NCBI GenBank assembly: GCA_005281725.1
Contig: SSBO01000012.1
Location: 9,399,099-9,463,098 of the forward strand
DNA from: Wuchereria bancrofti
Lineage: Eukaryota > Nematoda > Chromadorea > Rhabditida > Onchocercidae
Direction of reading: 5' to 3'
Length of the DNA stretch: 64,000 nucleotides
Below are positions 43,476-58,100 of the stretch, piece after piece. Position numbers and translations under genes: made by a program. A model generated the notes under the pieces. The model had not been told where the DNA came from. It saw only the letters and a program-made list of their open reading frames with translations, and made no database searches. Position 1 is the first letter of the stretch. Each line of letters opens with the position of its first letter.

Positions 43476-44742
43476 CATGCACCCATACTATGGATCGTCA
43501 TAATAACTAGACTAAAATCAACAAATATTCTAAAAGACATTTTGCGCATCATTTTTCATAGAGCTTAAACAAAAATCTTGAAATTTTAAAGTATTTATAA
43601 AACAAACAAAAAAAAATACATGCTAAAATGAGTAAAAGTAATATTCTAGACGTTACGTTTTTTTTCTCCTTCCCTTTTTTCTCTCAAATTCTTAAATTTT
43701 ATATCTGAAATAATATTGATGTAACAATTTTTGCTAATTAGGAATGATACAATATGGAAGTGTTACTTTTCCAAAAAAAGGAATGTTTCAAAAGGAAAAA
43801 GAAGAGGAAGAAGTTAGATGAAAAAAATCAAGTTCTATAAACTTAAATGATTATCATTAATGATCAATTTACTGTAGTCGGATATTTTTTGCTATATGAA
43901 TGAAATATGTTCAATTTTCCTTAATCGTTCTATTCCTTTAATTGATTAATTATTGGTAATTTGATATACATATACATAGTAAAATTTTATCATACATTTA
44001 AATATTGTTCCCTATTAAAATAGCTTTTTATTTCATTCTTTTTTCCCAAATCTCATATCTTTGTTTTGTTTTTGTTTTTTTCATATTTCCTTCTTCTAAT
44101 TCCTTCTGATTTAAAATAATTGTATGGAAGGATTTTTTGAAGAATTCTCAACATTCCTTACAAAATTTAGTACAATAAATTCCATTATCAAACGCATCAA
44201 TTATCTATTACCATAATCAATATTCATATTAATTGAATAACACTTTACCAAAGACTATGACATCTATAAATCTAATCTAGAACTATTCCACCAACAATAC
44301 CTATGATTTATAAACATATTAAAGGATAACTTATAAGTACATTTTATCTTTTTAAGCAAAAAGATAAAAAAAAACCTAAATGTAAATGATAAAAAAGATA
44401 AAAGATTTACACTAACATAAAAATAATTTATAATGTAAACTAAACTTTTTAAATTCTATTTTATTTTTTTATTCTTTGATCATAACTGAAATAAATGTGA
44501 AATTGAAAGAGGGAAATGGGAATGAAAATGAGACAGGAAAAATCATCGTTAAATGAAATGTCAATGACAGATATTTGAGAGTTTGATAGATCACCAAATA
44601 TACATATCGTACGGGGACATCATGAAATGCAAGGCAAGGCAATACCAATAAGTGGAGGCAAGCGCGTGGTCCTCACCAGGGTAGCTGGAAATGACCAGAC
44701 GCACTTCCTAGGGCTCTCATTACCCAGTCTCCACCCACCTCT

Positions 44743-44780
44743 CCCTCCTCCCCCTCCCCGTCCACCTCCCCTCCCTCCCC
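44743..44780 (-). other. C-rich strand with G-quadruplex potential on the minus strand
   Basis: The plus strand has successive C-runs of 3 to 5 separated by short loops (CCCTCC, TCCCCCTCCCC, CTCCCCTCCCTCCCC). The minus strand therefore carries closely spaced G3+ tracts. The block sits immediately before a long TAG trinucleotide array. Confidence 0.6.
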
Positions 44781-44835
44781 CTCACCTTTCCTCTTTTTTT
44801 TCACCGCAATTCTTGATGATTACTTGAATACAACC

Positions 44836-44874
44836 AGTGGTAGTAGTAGCACTAGTAGTGGTAGTAGTAGTAAC

Positions 44875-44945
<71 letters not shown>

Positions 44946-44952
44946 ACAGTAA

Positions 44953-44984
<32 letters not shown>

Positions 44985-45085
44985 ATAGTAGTAGTAGTGG
45001 TAGTAGTAGCACTAGTAGTGGTAGTAGTAGTAGTAGTAACAATAGTAGTAGTAGTAGCAGTAGCAGTAGTAGTAGTAATAGCAAT
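44836..45085. repeat. Imperfect (TAG)n trinucleotide microsatellite
   Basis: About 250 bp of TAG/AGT repeats, with a pure core at roughly 44,875-44,945 and interruptions by AAC, AGC and GGT. Open reading frames of 70-150 codons across it encode only Ser, Val, Thr, Leu or Tyr runs and are not genes. Confidence 0.95.
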
Positions 45086-46263
45086 GGAAACAAACGACAA
45101 GTATGAATACATCCGGAAGAATTGGAAATGAAAAGATGAGAGGAGGGTAAATGTGGATGAGGAGGAGTGGGAGGAGGAGGATGAAGAAGGACAACATTAA
45201 TGGAGACAAAATCGGTGACAAGCAAAACCTCAATCCTTTTTACTTCCTCCTACTCCTTCCTCCTCTTTCCACTTCTTCACAATCATTTCTTGTTAGGAGA
45301 CAAGTCAGTCACCAAGACACCCCACCAACAACGACAAACCAGATGCTCCCGAATAAGGCAAATGATTATCCATGCTGCTGTTAGGATGGAGAGGAGGGAG
45401 GCACAGGGAGGTAAACGGTGACACAATGTCGTCATGTTCGTCCGTCTCCTGCTGGCTTGCTCCATCTTTTGCTTCTGCTCCTCCATTCCGGACTTCAAGA
45501 CCTCCCACCTTTCTGGACTTCTATCATCTTTTCCTCCTTCCCTTCCACTACCAACCACAATCATCGCCATCACCGCCACCGCCACCACCATCACCGCCAC
45601 TTTCATCATCACAACCGCTCTTGCTCCCGCTCCCTTCTTCTATTCTAGGCTTTCGTGCAAATAAAATGAAAAGTGAGACAGAAAATGGAATATAATAGAG
45701 AATATAAAGGCGTTCCTAAAGCCTTCAATATTCAACCATCCCTCTAAATATAGATTAAGCTGTACATCCATCTACGCTTTTTTTTTTTATAGGAGACAAA
45801 TCTGACACACATACACACACACGTACACATAAATATTCAAACATAAAACATTGATATAAGCTTAAGAAGAAAATTGAACCAAGAAAGTGAAAAGAAAGAG
45901 AAGGAAGAAAGTGGAGAGAAGAGGGAACATGAGTAAAAGATTAGTACCATTAGTTTTTCTCGACAATCTAAACATTCCGAACAAATTGCACTAACATACC
46001 CGATGATAATTATACATGAAATCATCCTTCTTTTGAATGTGGAAATGAAAATGAGAGAAAAAAAAGGAGGGACAGATAAAGAGGGAGGGAGAGAGTGGGG
46101 GAAGAAAGGAAAAGATATGAACGGAAGGAAAGAATTACTGTAATTGAAAGATGAATTACCGTAATTACTTAAATAGGGAAGGAAAAGAATTATCACAATT
46201 TAGGAAAGAATTGCATTATTTTATTATTGTTGCATTTTATTATTACCTTAGTATTATTGCTTC

Positions 46264-46265
<2 letters not shown>

Positions 46266-46294
<29 letters not shown>

Positions 46295-46372
46295 GTTATT
46301 ATTATTATTATTATTTAGTTATTATTCTTACTATTTTTATTATTATTACTGTTACTATCGTTATTATTATTA
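46266..46372. repeat. Imperfect (ATT)n microsatellite
   Basis: ATT/TTA units run for about 50 bp and then become interrupted by single substitutions such as GTT, TTC and TTG. Confidence 0.9.
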
Positions 46373-46902
46373 GGATTACTTACTACTATAAATGATGAAT
46401 GAATTATCGAAGAAATGGAAGCAAACATTTGTGGATTTATTATTAACAGTACTACATAACCCTAATAGAAATAAAAATTTTCAAATGATAATCATTATCA
46501 TTTTTAAACTGATAGTCATCATTGTAAGTGATATCAACACTGATGATACTAACAATGATAATGATAATGATGGCAGGAGATAAAAATCGATATAAATGAT
46601 AAGATTACAATCTAAAATATGAAGACAAATAATGATATAATTTGTTTAGTTGTCTAATCATTTTTTGTTATTGTTTAACATTTTTTTTATTTTCAATTAG
46701 TTTAAACAAATAAATAAAAGACAAAACGTAAAAAGAAAAGGAAGAAGGAAAAGCGAAAGAAAGAAATTTCAATTTTTTGCAGAATTTAATTTTTTTTTCT
46801 TTTGTCAAATTTTAAACAATTGAACAAAACAATGAAAATTGAAACAAAATTGGAGAAAAAGATTGCTTTGTTTGTCTTTAGAATACAATGTCACTTTTTT
46901 GC

Positions 46903-46907
<5 letters not shown>

Positions 46908-46943
<36 letters not shown>
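46908..46943. repeat. (CT)n microsatellite
   Basis: A pure CT dinucleotide run of about 35 bp inside a longer pyrimidine-rich stretch. Confidence 0.9.
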
Positions 46944-46946
<3 letters not shown>

Positions 46947-48305
46947 ATTTTCCAATTTACTCCTTTTTTCGTTCCTTCCTCTTCTTTTTCTCCTCATTTT
47001 GTTTGTTCAGGAATATAATAACTTGCATAATAATTGTTTAAACATTTTAAAGAAGGGAAATAATATTAAGCAGCGAAGGATAATAATGATAATTGTGATA
47101 ATAATAATGATGATTGTAGTGATGATTTTTATACACCTTGAAACCGATTGCTATGGCAACAAGATATCACATCATGTATCTTCTATTTACAAATTTAAAT
47201 TTACAGCAAAAATTGAAACAGTTCATATATTTTAAAAATATATCTGAATTTGTTATAGTTCAACTATATAGACGTAAAAATCTGCGTGCGTGTCCGTGTA
47301 CGTATGTTTATATATATGTTTGTGTGTGTTTGTATATGTGTACTATATTTGTATATCAAATTTAACTGGTCTCAAAAATTGATTGAAATTAAAAATCAAA
47401 ATTTAAATTGAAGTTTTAAAATCACATGCATCCAAACTTTTTAAAATTCAAAAATTATCATTTCTAATCATTTTTGCGCGACAATCTAATAATATTAATT
47501 ACAAAGATAGAAATAAAAGCGTTAAGAGTAATATACAAAATATGCAATATTCTAAAGACATATGAATAAAATGAAACAAGAAAAAAAATCAAATCAAATT
47601 TTTTCGTCATTAATTATTAACAACTTCCAAATTTAGGAAAAAGATGGAACGAAAGCAAAATGAAAGCTAAATATATGTGATGTGGAGAAAAGTGTGAAAA
47701 TTAAAAATTACAAAAGAATTATATTAATTTTTTTCTTTTTCAATGAAGTAGTTAAAATAACAATATAATTAGTATTTAAATTATAAAGTAAATGTAATAA
47801 ATAAAAGAATAAAAAATAAAAAAAAGTGAGAGAGAAAAGATGACATTTCAAATGAAAATCTATATAAATTGCTGGAAAAAAAATTAAACAAAAAAGGAAA
47901 GAAAAGTAAAATTGAAAAAGGGAAGCAGCTGGAATTGTGTATATAAATAAGTAAAATAGGGGGAAGGGAGAAAAGAGGGAGGGGAAAAAAGTAATTCATC
48001 CAATTTGACTTGTTATCAGATACGAAAATATATTTGAAAGTGAAAAAAGTTTTTTTTGAAAATTGAAGATAACCAATAATTGAGATGGTTGAAATTAAAA
48101 AAAAAAGGGAAATAATAGTCAGATATGAATAATGTTGAAAATTTGATATAATCAATTTCATATAAATTGACATTTGAATGAAGTTAACAAATTGAAATAG
48201 GATGAACTAATAATGGTAGTGGGGACAGATGGCTCAGATCACCTACTACTAGGGGGACTACAAACGACTACGATTACTACAATTACCACTACAGCTGCTA
48301 TTACG

Positions 48306-48380
<75 letters not shown>
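48306..48380. repeat. Pure (ATT)n microsatellite
   Basis: About 25 uninterrupted ATT units (75 bp), followed shortly by a TG-rich run at about 48,401-48,440. Confidence 0.95.
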
Positions 48381-48381
<1 letters not shown>

Positions 48382-50468
48382 CATACGATATGACAGATGT
48401 GTATGTGTGTGTGTGTGTGTATGCATGTGTGGGTATGTGTATGTTTATATTCTGAGATCGCTTTTTGATTTTTGTGTCACCAGTATGAATTGTACATATG
48501 CAAAATTAATGATGACTATAACTGCATATTTATGTAGTTTTATTTCAATTTGATCTTATCAAATTCAATTCATATTCATTTAACAATTTATTTTATTATT
48601 ATTATTAGGAAAAATTTATTCATTTATTATTATTATCATTTGTTTTTGTTATCACTTGTTTTTTTTCTTTTCTTTTTAGACATTTCATGAATTATGCATT
48701 ATTTGATTTGATTGCATACATTTACTTATTAACTTATATGAAAGAAAACGAGAGAGAGAGAAAGAGAAAAAAAACGAGGGAATGAAAATTGTTATTAACT
48801 AATTCTAGTGAAAATTAAAAGCTATTAATGCGGATATATAATTAATCTCTGAATGTTAATTGACAAATTTTGTCATAATCGATTTTCTCTTTGAAATTTA
48901 ATTGCTATTTGAAATTCAGTATTTTCCTTTTTATGTTTTTTTTTTGGAATATGAACATTTAAAAGAAAAACAAAAATTAAAGTAAGCGGAAAAATATTTT
49001 CGGCTGTAATAGATAATTTCTCCAGGAAAATATTTTTTTTTAGTTTTTTTTCTTCACCAAATTTTAAGCTTATCTCTTCTAATTAATTGGAGATGAGGAA
49101 AGAAGTGAGATTTGTTTATACATTTCTTTTAAGAACATTTAATATTAAAGTTTCAAGAAAACAGAAAAAAATTTTCTTTTCAAATCATTTAAAAGAAAAT
49201 AAAAAAATAAACGAGAAAGAAAAGAAAAAATTGGCGTAAACAAACTAATTCAATATTTAAAAGTTAATTAGTAAAAATAAATTTATAAAGTTTCACGTCT
49301 TTTTTTTCAGTTTAGTGATGAATTTCATTTACAATATGGAATTAACACCAAATACCAATATGTAAATTCAAATTATTTGTTTCAATTTGAAAAAGAAAAT
49401 ATTTAAATTGAAAATTTCTTTTTTCTTTTTCTAGTGTGAACATGATAAAATAAAATTAGTGATGCATTTGAAAATAACCTAACTAAATTAGGTAAAAGTT
49501 AAAGTATGTGGCGTGTGTGTGTATGTGTGCGCACGTTTTAAAACTATATAAATCCTTCTATTTGCAAAAAGAAAGAAGAAAAAAAAAGCAGAAGTTTTGA
49601 AGAGAGGAAGTAAAATGAGACATAGCCAGTTAGTATTTGTAACTTCTTGAACATAATACAACCATAGCTTGCTAAACTTATGCAATTGTTAGACCTATAT
49701 AGCTTAGTAGGCTCATAGCTTCCTCTAGGCTCACGCAATCGTTATCTGTTGTTAGATTCTGTAAATGGAGAAAGCTTCATTTAAGAAAAAAAAAAAGCTG
49801 TAATGCAAGTGGCAGTATTATAAAAGAATAAACGGGGAAAAAAAATTAAAAAAGAAAAAAAAAGGAAATGAAAGTACGTGGCACAAAGAACTAGTAATTC
49901 TGTTTCACACTTTAGGGAAGTTTCTAGAGTTTTTAGCATGACAAATGGCAAAGAGAGAGGGAGAGAGAGAGAAAAAAAACCATGTAAATTATGCTAGGCC
50001 AAATGAGATTGAAGTTTTTTTCTCTTATTGGCCTATTTCTTTTTTTTTCTGCATTAATCCTCTCTTTCTCTCTCTCTTTCCCTTTTTTTTTCACTTTCAG
50101 ATACAGCATAACCATTTGCAAAGTATATCGTTTGGGCTGTCTGTTATGGAATTTTTCTTTGTGACAATATAAAAAAAAAAAAAAAAAAAAGAGGCATGGA
50201 AAAAGGCTTAAGGCTAAATAATAAAAAATCACATTTTTTTTTCCAAATAACAAATTTACACACTACATCTTGAGCTAACGTATTATAAAAAAAACTTGCA
50301 ACTAATAGAGCAAATACTGAAACATTAAATACAAACGTTAAAGTTAAATTAGAAAAAAATATGTATGTATATAGGCTTTTTTTGCAAAAAGAAAAATGAA
50401 AAAGAAACAGAAAAAAAAGCCATACTAATGCTATGAGTCAGTTAATTAGTTAGATAGACAGATAGGTT

Positions 50469-50667
<199 letters not shown>

Positions 50668-52105
50668 TAGATAGATACTTGGGTATGCATACATATATCA
50701 TCTTAGTCTGACATCGATTTATATTGGTGACATATATATATATATATATATGGGACCACAAAAACTTTAAATTTCATTCTTTTACGCTATGCATATAAGC
50801 ATTATACATATATAGCAGAAGCTTTTTGCTCCTCAAAAATCATTCATATCCGAAAAATCAATTTTAAAACTATCCCTTTATTTCTCTTTCTTTCACATTC
50901 TCATTCTAACATTTTTCCTAAGCTCTATATTTGGCCTTTAGGCTCAAATGTATGTATGTATGAGCAGAAATCGAAATATTTTCACTTCAGTTAACTAATC
51001 CCTTTTATCTCATAACATTTTAGTTAACAAAAAAAAAAGAAAAAATCATTCACATAACATTTTTTTTCTAAACATAAATAAAATTGTTTTTTTTTTTAAA
51101 AAAAAGGTAATTTTTTCTTTTTCTAGAAATATTTTGCTTATTTCTAACTATCACGACAAGTAATGTATTATAAGAAAATAAAGAAAAAAAATTTCTGATT
51201 TCTGGAAAAAAAAATGAAAAAATAAAATTTATCATGTCAAAAATGATTAATGTCACTTAAACAAAAACAAACAATCAAAAAAAAAGAATTTATTTAAATA
51301 AAAATTGAAGAAAAAATCTTTCAACGTATTCATATTTTATAAATAAATTATATTTATTTCATTAAAAATTTTGAAAACGAAAATATATATGACTGTTTTA
51401 CCAAATTTTATATACCATTAAAATTGAATAAATGCATGAAAATAAATAATTGAATTATTTCTCAAAAGAAACAAATAAAATAAATTAATTGATGTTGGTC
51501 GAAATATTTCAATCTTATTACTATCATGCAAAATATTTTTGAATTGATCAATGTGAGTGACTGTAGTTGTTTGAAATTTAAAGCAACAAATGAAGAAGTG
51601 GAAGAAAAGCGAAAACGAAAGAAAGCAAGAAATGAAGTATAAAGTGAATAATGTTATGATGAAATTTCCAGAAAAACTAATCCAATGAAAACTCTAGAGA
51701 TAAACAAACAAACAAATAGTAAGCAATATGTGAAGAAATTGTGCAGTTTTTTTTTGCAAAAACTTTCCCATAACTTTAAAAAATGTAAAAAAATTGTGTG
51801 ATAAGCATAAAAATTTGCTAATATTTATCAATGCATTGATTTCTCCTTTCTTTTAAATTCTTAAATTATTAAAATTAGAGATTTTTTCCACTTTTATTAT
51901 TTTTCCTTCCTGTTTTAATCGATGTGTTAATGATTATATTTTCCAATTATGCTTCACAAAGTATATAAACTTTCCATTTATCACTGACAATTTTTATCGA
52001 TGATAACTTGAATGTTTACATTGGTGATAACTGGGTGAAATATATTATGTATATATATATAAGTGTCTCCTCAGTATTATTGTAAAAGCGTTGTTGGCAC
52101 TAAAG

Positions 52106-55100
52106 ATGATGCTTATAATTTCACTATTATACTTGATTGGTTCGTTTTATAATTTTTTGATCAAACTATTATTTTTAATAAGTAGTAAAAAAAAATTATC
52201 ATTATCTTATTTTTCGGTATATATTGATTGACTTTTGTTAATTAATTATCAAACTTTACAAACGATTGTGTAATTCATTGCACAACTTTATATTCATACT
52301 ATTTTTTGGTTATTTTTTGAACCTTTTAATGACTACTTTCACTTCTTTAGATTTGTCGTACGTAATAAACGCTAGCAACAATATTAAAGTATCAAATGAT
52401 AGAAATGTAGAAGTGGAACTTTCTCATAATGATGAAGAGAAAGAAAGGTTTGGAATTAATATAATTTAATAAAATCAGAATTATTTGTTTGGAAAAACTT
52501 TAATAAATCAATAATTCAATTAAAATATTTCAAGAAATAATTGATAGATTTATTTAAAAATTTTAGAAATAACCTTCAATAATACCTTTCTCTTTTTCAT
52601 CCTTTCTCACATCTTTTCATCTATTAATGATGATGTTAATATGCCATTTATTTTACTACAACGATAACAGCGATGAATAATAATTAATGCATTTTTAGAT
52701 ATCTCTTTTATGAGTATAATTTTTGGTCTATGACTCGAATTTATGAGGAAAGAACAAAATTGGATGAAAGTATTATTGAAATAATAAATGCAACTTATTC
52801 TTTTCATATCCTACATTATGATCCTGCTGGTAAAATTCTTGGTCGATATCAGGTTTATTTTTATTTTCATTTCTATATACCAGATTTATTTCTATCTAAT
52901 TTCAGTGTAAAGATTATTTCTGATTAATTTCAATGCTAAGTTTCTCATCTAACTACCATATCGGATTTGTTTTTGCTTTCGTTCATCCAATTTCTGATAA
53001 AATTTTTGCTTAAAATTTTGCAAATTATTATTTTTTGAATAAATTTAAAGCACGAAAATTGGGCATGAAAATTTTTATATCAAAAACGTTAAAAATTGTC
53101 GTATTTTATTTGATTTACAAAAACTATGCGAAACAAATAATGGAAAGACGGAGATAGGATAGTGATAAATTGCAGAATAATAGATGTTAAATGCTAAATG
53201 ATTTCAGTTTAAATATGAAATTTAAATATAAAATGATGACAAGTCTATTCAAAAAAAAGAAGTGAAAAGAAAACAGAAAAAATGAATAAGAAAACAGCTT
53301 TAAAATTTAAGTAACCGATCTATTAATTCGCACTGGCAAAAAATTATTGCAAAAAAGGTAATGAATTAAGCAAGAAATTGAAATAAGGCGATCGTAAATT
53401 AAAATTGCTATTACTACATCTCACCGCTTATGTTTATTAATTTCAAAATTTTAATTCAATCTAAATTTATCTTTCAATAATTTTTATAGTTAAGAAGTAA
53501 AAGATTTCATGTGAATTGCATTATGAAAAAACCAGAATGTTTATAATACATGCGTTTTTAATAAATAAAATTTTTAAAAGTCCCATTTATATGAAGAACT
53601 TAAAGATATTAATTCATATTTCAAGTTTTAATCTAAATTCATCACTTACATTTAATAGCTTCCATTAAATCAATACTTTACACATTTCTTTTTATAACAT
53701 ATTAAAAATAAATAACAATAAATGAATGCATCCATCGTATCAAATATAATTATTACTCATCCTTTATCTCTAAAGTATTATTTTAAAATTAATCTAAATT
53801 AACACATGAATAATGAATAACTTAATTAATGTTCAAAATAAGGAAAAATAAAAGATAAGATATTGTGTTATTACTATTATTAGTTTGGAATAAATCAAAC
53901 AAAATAAACAAACAAACAAAAATAGATAAATAAATTATTTCAGTTCCTAAAATGCATTAGTGGTTCATGTCACTATGATATGCCAGATGTTTATGTTAAT
54001 TTTATCCAAGGTGGAAATAATTTAGAAGGATTATATGTGACAACAATATTAGATGAAAAAAATTGGAAAGTAAACTGGAATGTTCTCTTCGCAATCATTT
54101 ATGCAACGATGACACCAGCTAAAATTGGTGGAGGAGATGAGCAGAATGTTGTAAGTTATTAAATTTTCTCTTTTTCTTTTTTTCGTTTGAATTATTTAGG
54201 TCAATAATTATGCGATTAAATGATTAGACAAATTGAATAGTTTATTTACATGCACGATCAATTAATCAATTATCTAATTGCTAAATTATTTGATATTGCT
54301 TTATTGAATGTATTTTTTTAATATAATAACAGTTAAAAAAAAAAGAGAATTGTATATTAATATTCACAAATCGCATAATCCATCATTTCTAGTAAAAATT
54401 TATTTGATATAAAAGTGAAATAAATTTGTACCTTTTCCTTTTTTTTCGAAAAAATTTNNNNNNNNNNCTTTATTGAATGTATTTTTTTAATATAATAACA
54501 GTTAAAAAAAAAAGAGAATTGTATATTAATATTCACAAATCGCATAATCCATCATTTCTAGTAAAAATTTATTTGATATAAAAGTGAAATAAATTTGTAC
54601 CTTTTCCTTTTTTTTCGAAAAAATTTACTTCAACTTTATTCTTTTTTTAGCAATTTATTATAGTGTAAAAATTTGAAAAAACCTTTGAATTTAAAAAAAA
54701 AAAAAAGAAAAACATCACTATAATGTTACAATTCATTTTTGCATACTTTTTTCTTAAAAATAAATCTCTCACTGTTGTCTATCAAATGTAAAAATTGGAT
54801 AATTTAAAATTTAAGCGTTAAAAATTTAAACTCATTTAACAATGAATTTTTTTTTGCAATCGTTTTCAAAATTTCATATCACACCATATGGTCTCTGTCA
54901 TTATCGTTTCTCAAAACCACGCGACAAAATATTTCGAAGGCAAATAAACCATTGTCAATTTGATGGTATTCGTAATTTTACAACAATTAATGATGACATT
55001 ACACAACATAACTATCAACATTCTGTTATTTACATGTATGTTATTTGGTGGATGATAGTTAGTAATATTGATGAACTAATCTAAGATAATTTTATAAATA

Positions 55101-58100
55101 ATAAAACATAATTTGAGAAAAAAGACTTAAAAAAAAGAAAAAAATTGACAGATGTTAAGTGATTGAATAAATAATACCTGTTTATATATTTATTAAATTT
55201 TCAAACGATATCTTCTTTGTGATTCATTTAAATGTATTATTTAATTGTGTGCACTTTTTTTGTAATATATCATTTATTTACACATTTATTTATTATTACA
55301 TTATTCAAAAAAAGAAATTGAATTATATTTTAGGCAAAATACAAAATCAAATGCTGATATTATTGATATTGAAGCTGAAGAGAAAATGATTCTAAAAAGT
55401 TTAATAATTCCTGATTGGAGCCTAGTTGTGGAAACTCAGTATGTTTATTGGTTAAATTTTAGCTAACTACATATGTTAGAATAAATATTATTTTTAATTT
55501 TATATTATATCTATAAAATTTCTGAATAATACATATATTTTAATATGACTTTATTAATAGTAGTATTACAATAATAAGTTATGCACGCTGAATATGTTAC
55601 ATTTTTAGAAAGATGCAAATTATGCATGCAGAATGCTTTATATCTCTCGAAACAGACATAATTTCCTTTTTTGAAATAAAATGAAAAAAGTTTAATTTTG
55701 GAAAGAAAATTTTTTTGAAAATCTAGAGTTTAAAATTTTGTTTACATTAATTTATTGTTTTAATTCATATTGGCATCGAATTTTGCTTTGTTTTTTTTTG
55801 AAGAGCAAAAATGAGAATGACAAATCGTACTGTTATTTTTGGCAAACCTTTTTGTTCGACAGAATTATTAGCTGATGAATGCGCTCAAACTGTATTCAAA
55901 ACAAAACGAATGGGCAAAAATTGGAAGGAAATTAATCAAAAATTGAATATAGGTGTGAAAAGGGAGAGGTCAAAGGTAAATATATATTTGCCTATTTTTT
56001 ATTTATTTTTTAATTTGTTTATTTATTCATCTACTTATTTGTATATTTGTTTATATGTATATAGTTTTAATTCTAATCTTTTAATGTAGTTCAATAAAAT
56101 TTGGTCAGTTGTATATTTTCATCAAAATTAATGTGATTTGATGAATTAAACTAAAGAATTGAAATAAATGTTGGAAAAATATCTGGGAATTTAGAAAGTA
56201 TTTTTTCATTAATGAGATAAATCATTGGATAAATCATTATCACTGAGCAAAAAAAAAAAGTTCCGAGATTGTAATAAAAATGAATTTTCTCTCTTATCCA
56301 ATTCAAATATTAAATTCCATGTGATTATAAATTAGAGAAATATTTGTCATCCTGAAAAATTCACTATTGTCAAAAAGGAAAAAGGAAGGAGAAAATTTGT
56401 AAAAATAGTTAGAAATATTAATAAATAAATGGATAAAGATAGATGGAAGTGAATGAAAAGGATACGATGGATAGTAAATGTTTACTAAATGAATATCTTT
56501 CACCTTTTCATATGACATAATTCACGCATTCTGTATTATATAATTTAAAAAAAAAAGGAGAAAGAAAAAGTTGTTTAAAGCATGTAATTATCTTGCCTTA
56601 TTGTAAATATGTAGGAAATTCAAATATGTTTCAAATATTTCTACTATCTTAAACAGCAAACAACAATAATATTATATAAAATTTTGTAAAATTCCATGTT
56701 ATAGTTTTTACTTTTTATAGTTTCATTTTCAGAAAAAAATTGTTGTTAAGTATATCTGAAGTATTATTTTCACCATCTATTATTTATTTCTTTCGCACCT
56801 CTTTTGTAAAATTACTTTTCCTAATTTTTAAGTATAAATTTAATATTAAATAATATACAATTAATAAGCTAAATTATGCAACAAATAAACAAATAATTAA
56901 AATAAAAAAATAAGAAGTATAATATATGCACAATTTCAGTTTTAAAAATGAGTTACATATATTTTATTTATGTTTTAAATTGATTGTATAAAAAAGGCAA
57001 AATAATATTTCAAATGTGTACGTAAATGAGGTAAGTTTTTTTATTATTACGGAATTCTTGAAATTTTTAAAAAACTTAGATAAAAATAAAACGAAAAATG
57101 AAAATCTGAGTATTTCAAGTGTTTTTTTTCTTTCTTTTTTTGCAGCTAAAATCAGTATTAAAAGAAAGCAACAGCGAATTTCCGGACAAGAAAGGGGATG
57201 GTTTAGCAGCAATTGTGAATAGCATATTATTCGCAACGGATCAGGATTTATTGGATGCGATAAGGGAATTCCGGAATACACCAATTATGTATGGATTAAA
57301 TTGTTTTTGCTAGAACTTAACGTAATCAGTTAGATCTGAAATAAGTTATTTTTGTTTTTAATGTTACATACTTTTCCATTTAAAATAACTACTGATAGGC
57401 TAATGTTACAGATTTGTCTTCTTGGCAGGCCTACTATTATAGGTCAGTATTTGTGGATGCTATTGGATTAGCCGGAACAATGACAGCATATACTGTTGGT
57501 AAAAATGCTTTTACAACTGAAGCTCCGGAATTTCTGGAACGTTTCCTGCAAGCACTTTCACAAACAACAAAAATTGATATTGCTATCATCAATGATCTTA
57601 AAGTATTACTATATATGTTATTGTTATTTTCTTTTTTGCTTTTTAAAATTTCTGCTAAATATTTGTTTGATATTTTTGCTTATCATTTATCATTCGGGAT
57701 TCTATCGTACATAATTATTTGAAAACTATATAAATAAACATAAAATTTCTTTTTCTCTTTATAGAAAAAGAAACAGGAAAAAATTGAATTTGAGGAGGAA
57801 ATTTTGCAAATTATATTAATTTCTAGATTTGGATGAAAAATACAAACGACAAGTATTATGCGAAACATATAGCATTTACTATTGCAAATCTTTATCGTCG
57901 CTATTGTCAATCAACAAAAAGTCGCAAATATGCATGCAAAAATGGAAAAAATGATGTAGAAATTTAAATTAAACAACATTGCATTGAATGAAATGTTATT
58001 GAAATCATTTTTAAATCTAACGAAATTGTAATGAATTTTTTGAAAAATGTTGATTTTAAGGATGTGAATGAATTCACGAAATCTATCATTGCACAGTGCA

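Noticed and set aside
44640..44700. Minus-strand micro-exon reading YPGEDHALASTYW, recalling neuropeptide Y-type peptides
   Set aside because: The similarity covers only a few residues; no signal peptide, cleavage site or partner exon is present.
44782..45233. Long open frames on both strands encoding runs of Ser, Val, Leu, Thr or Tyr
   Set aside because: They are direct translations of the TAG trinucleotide array and have no splice signals or complex sequence.
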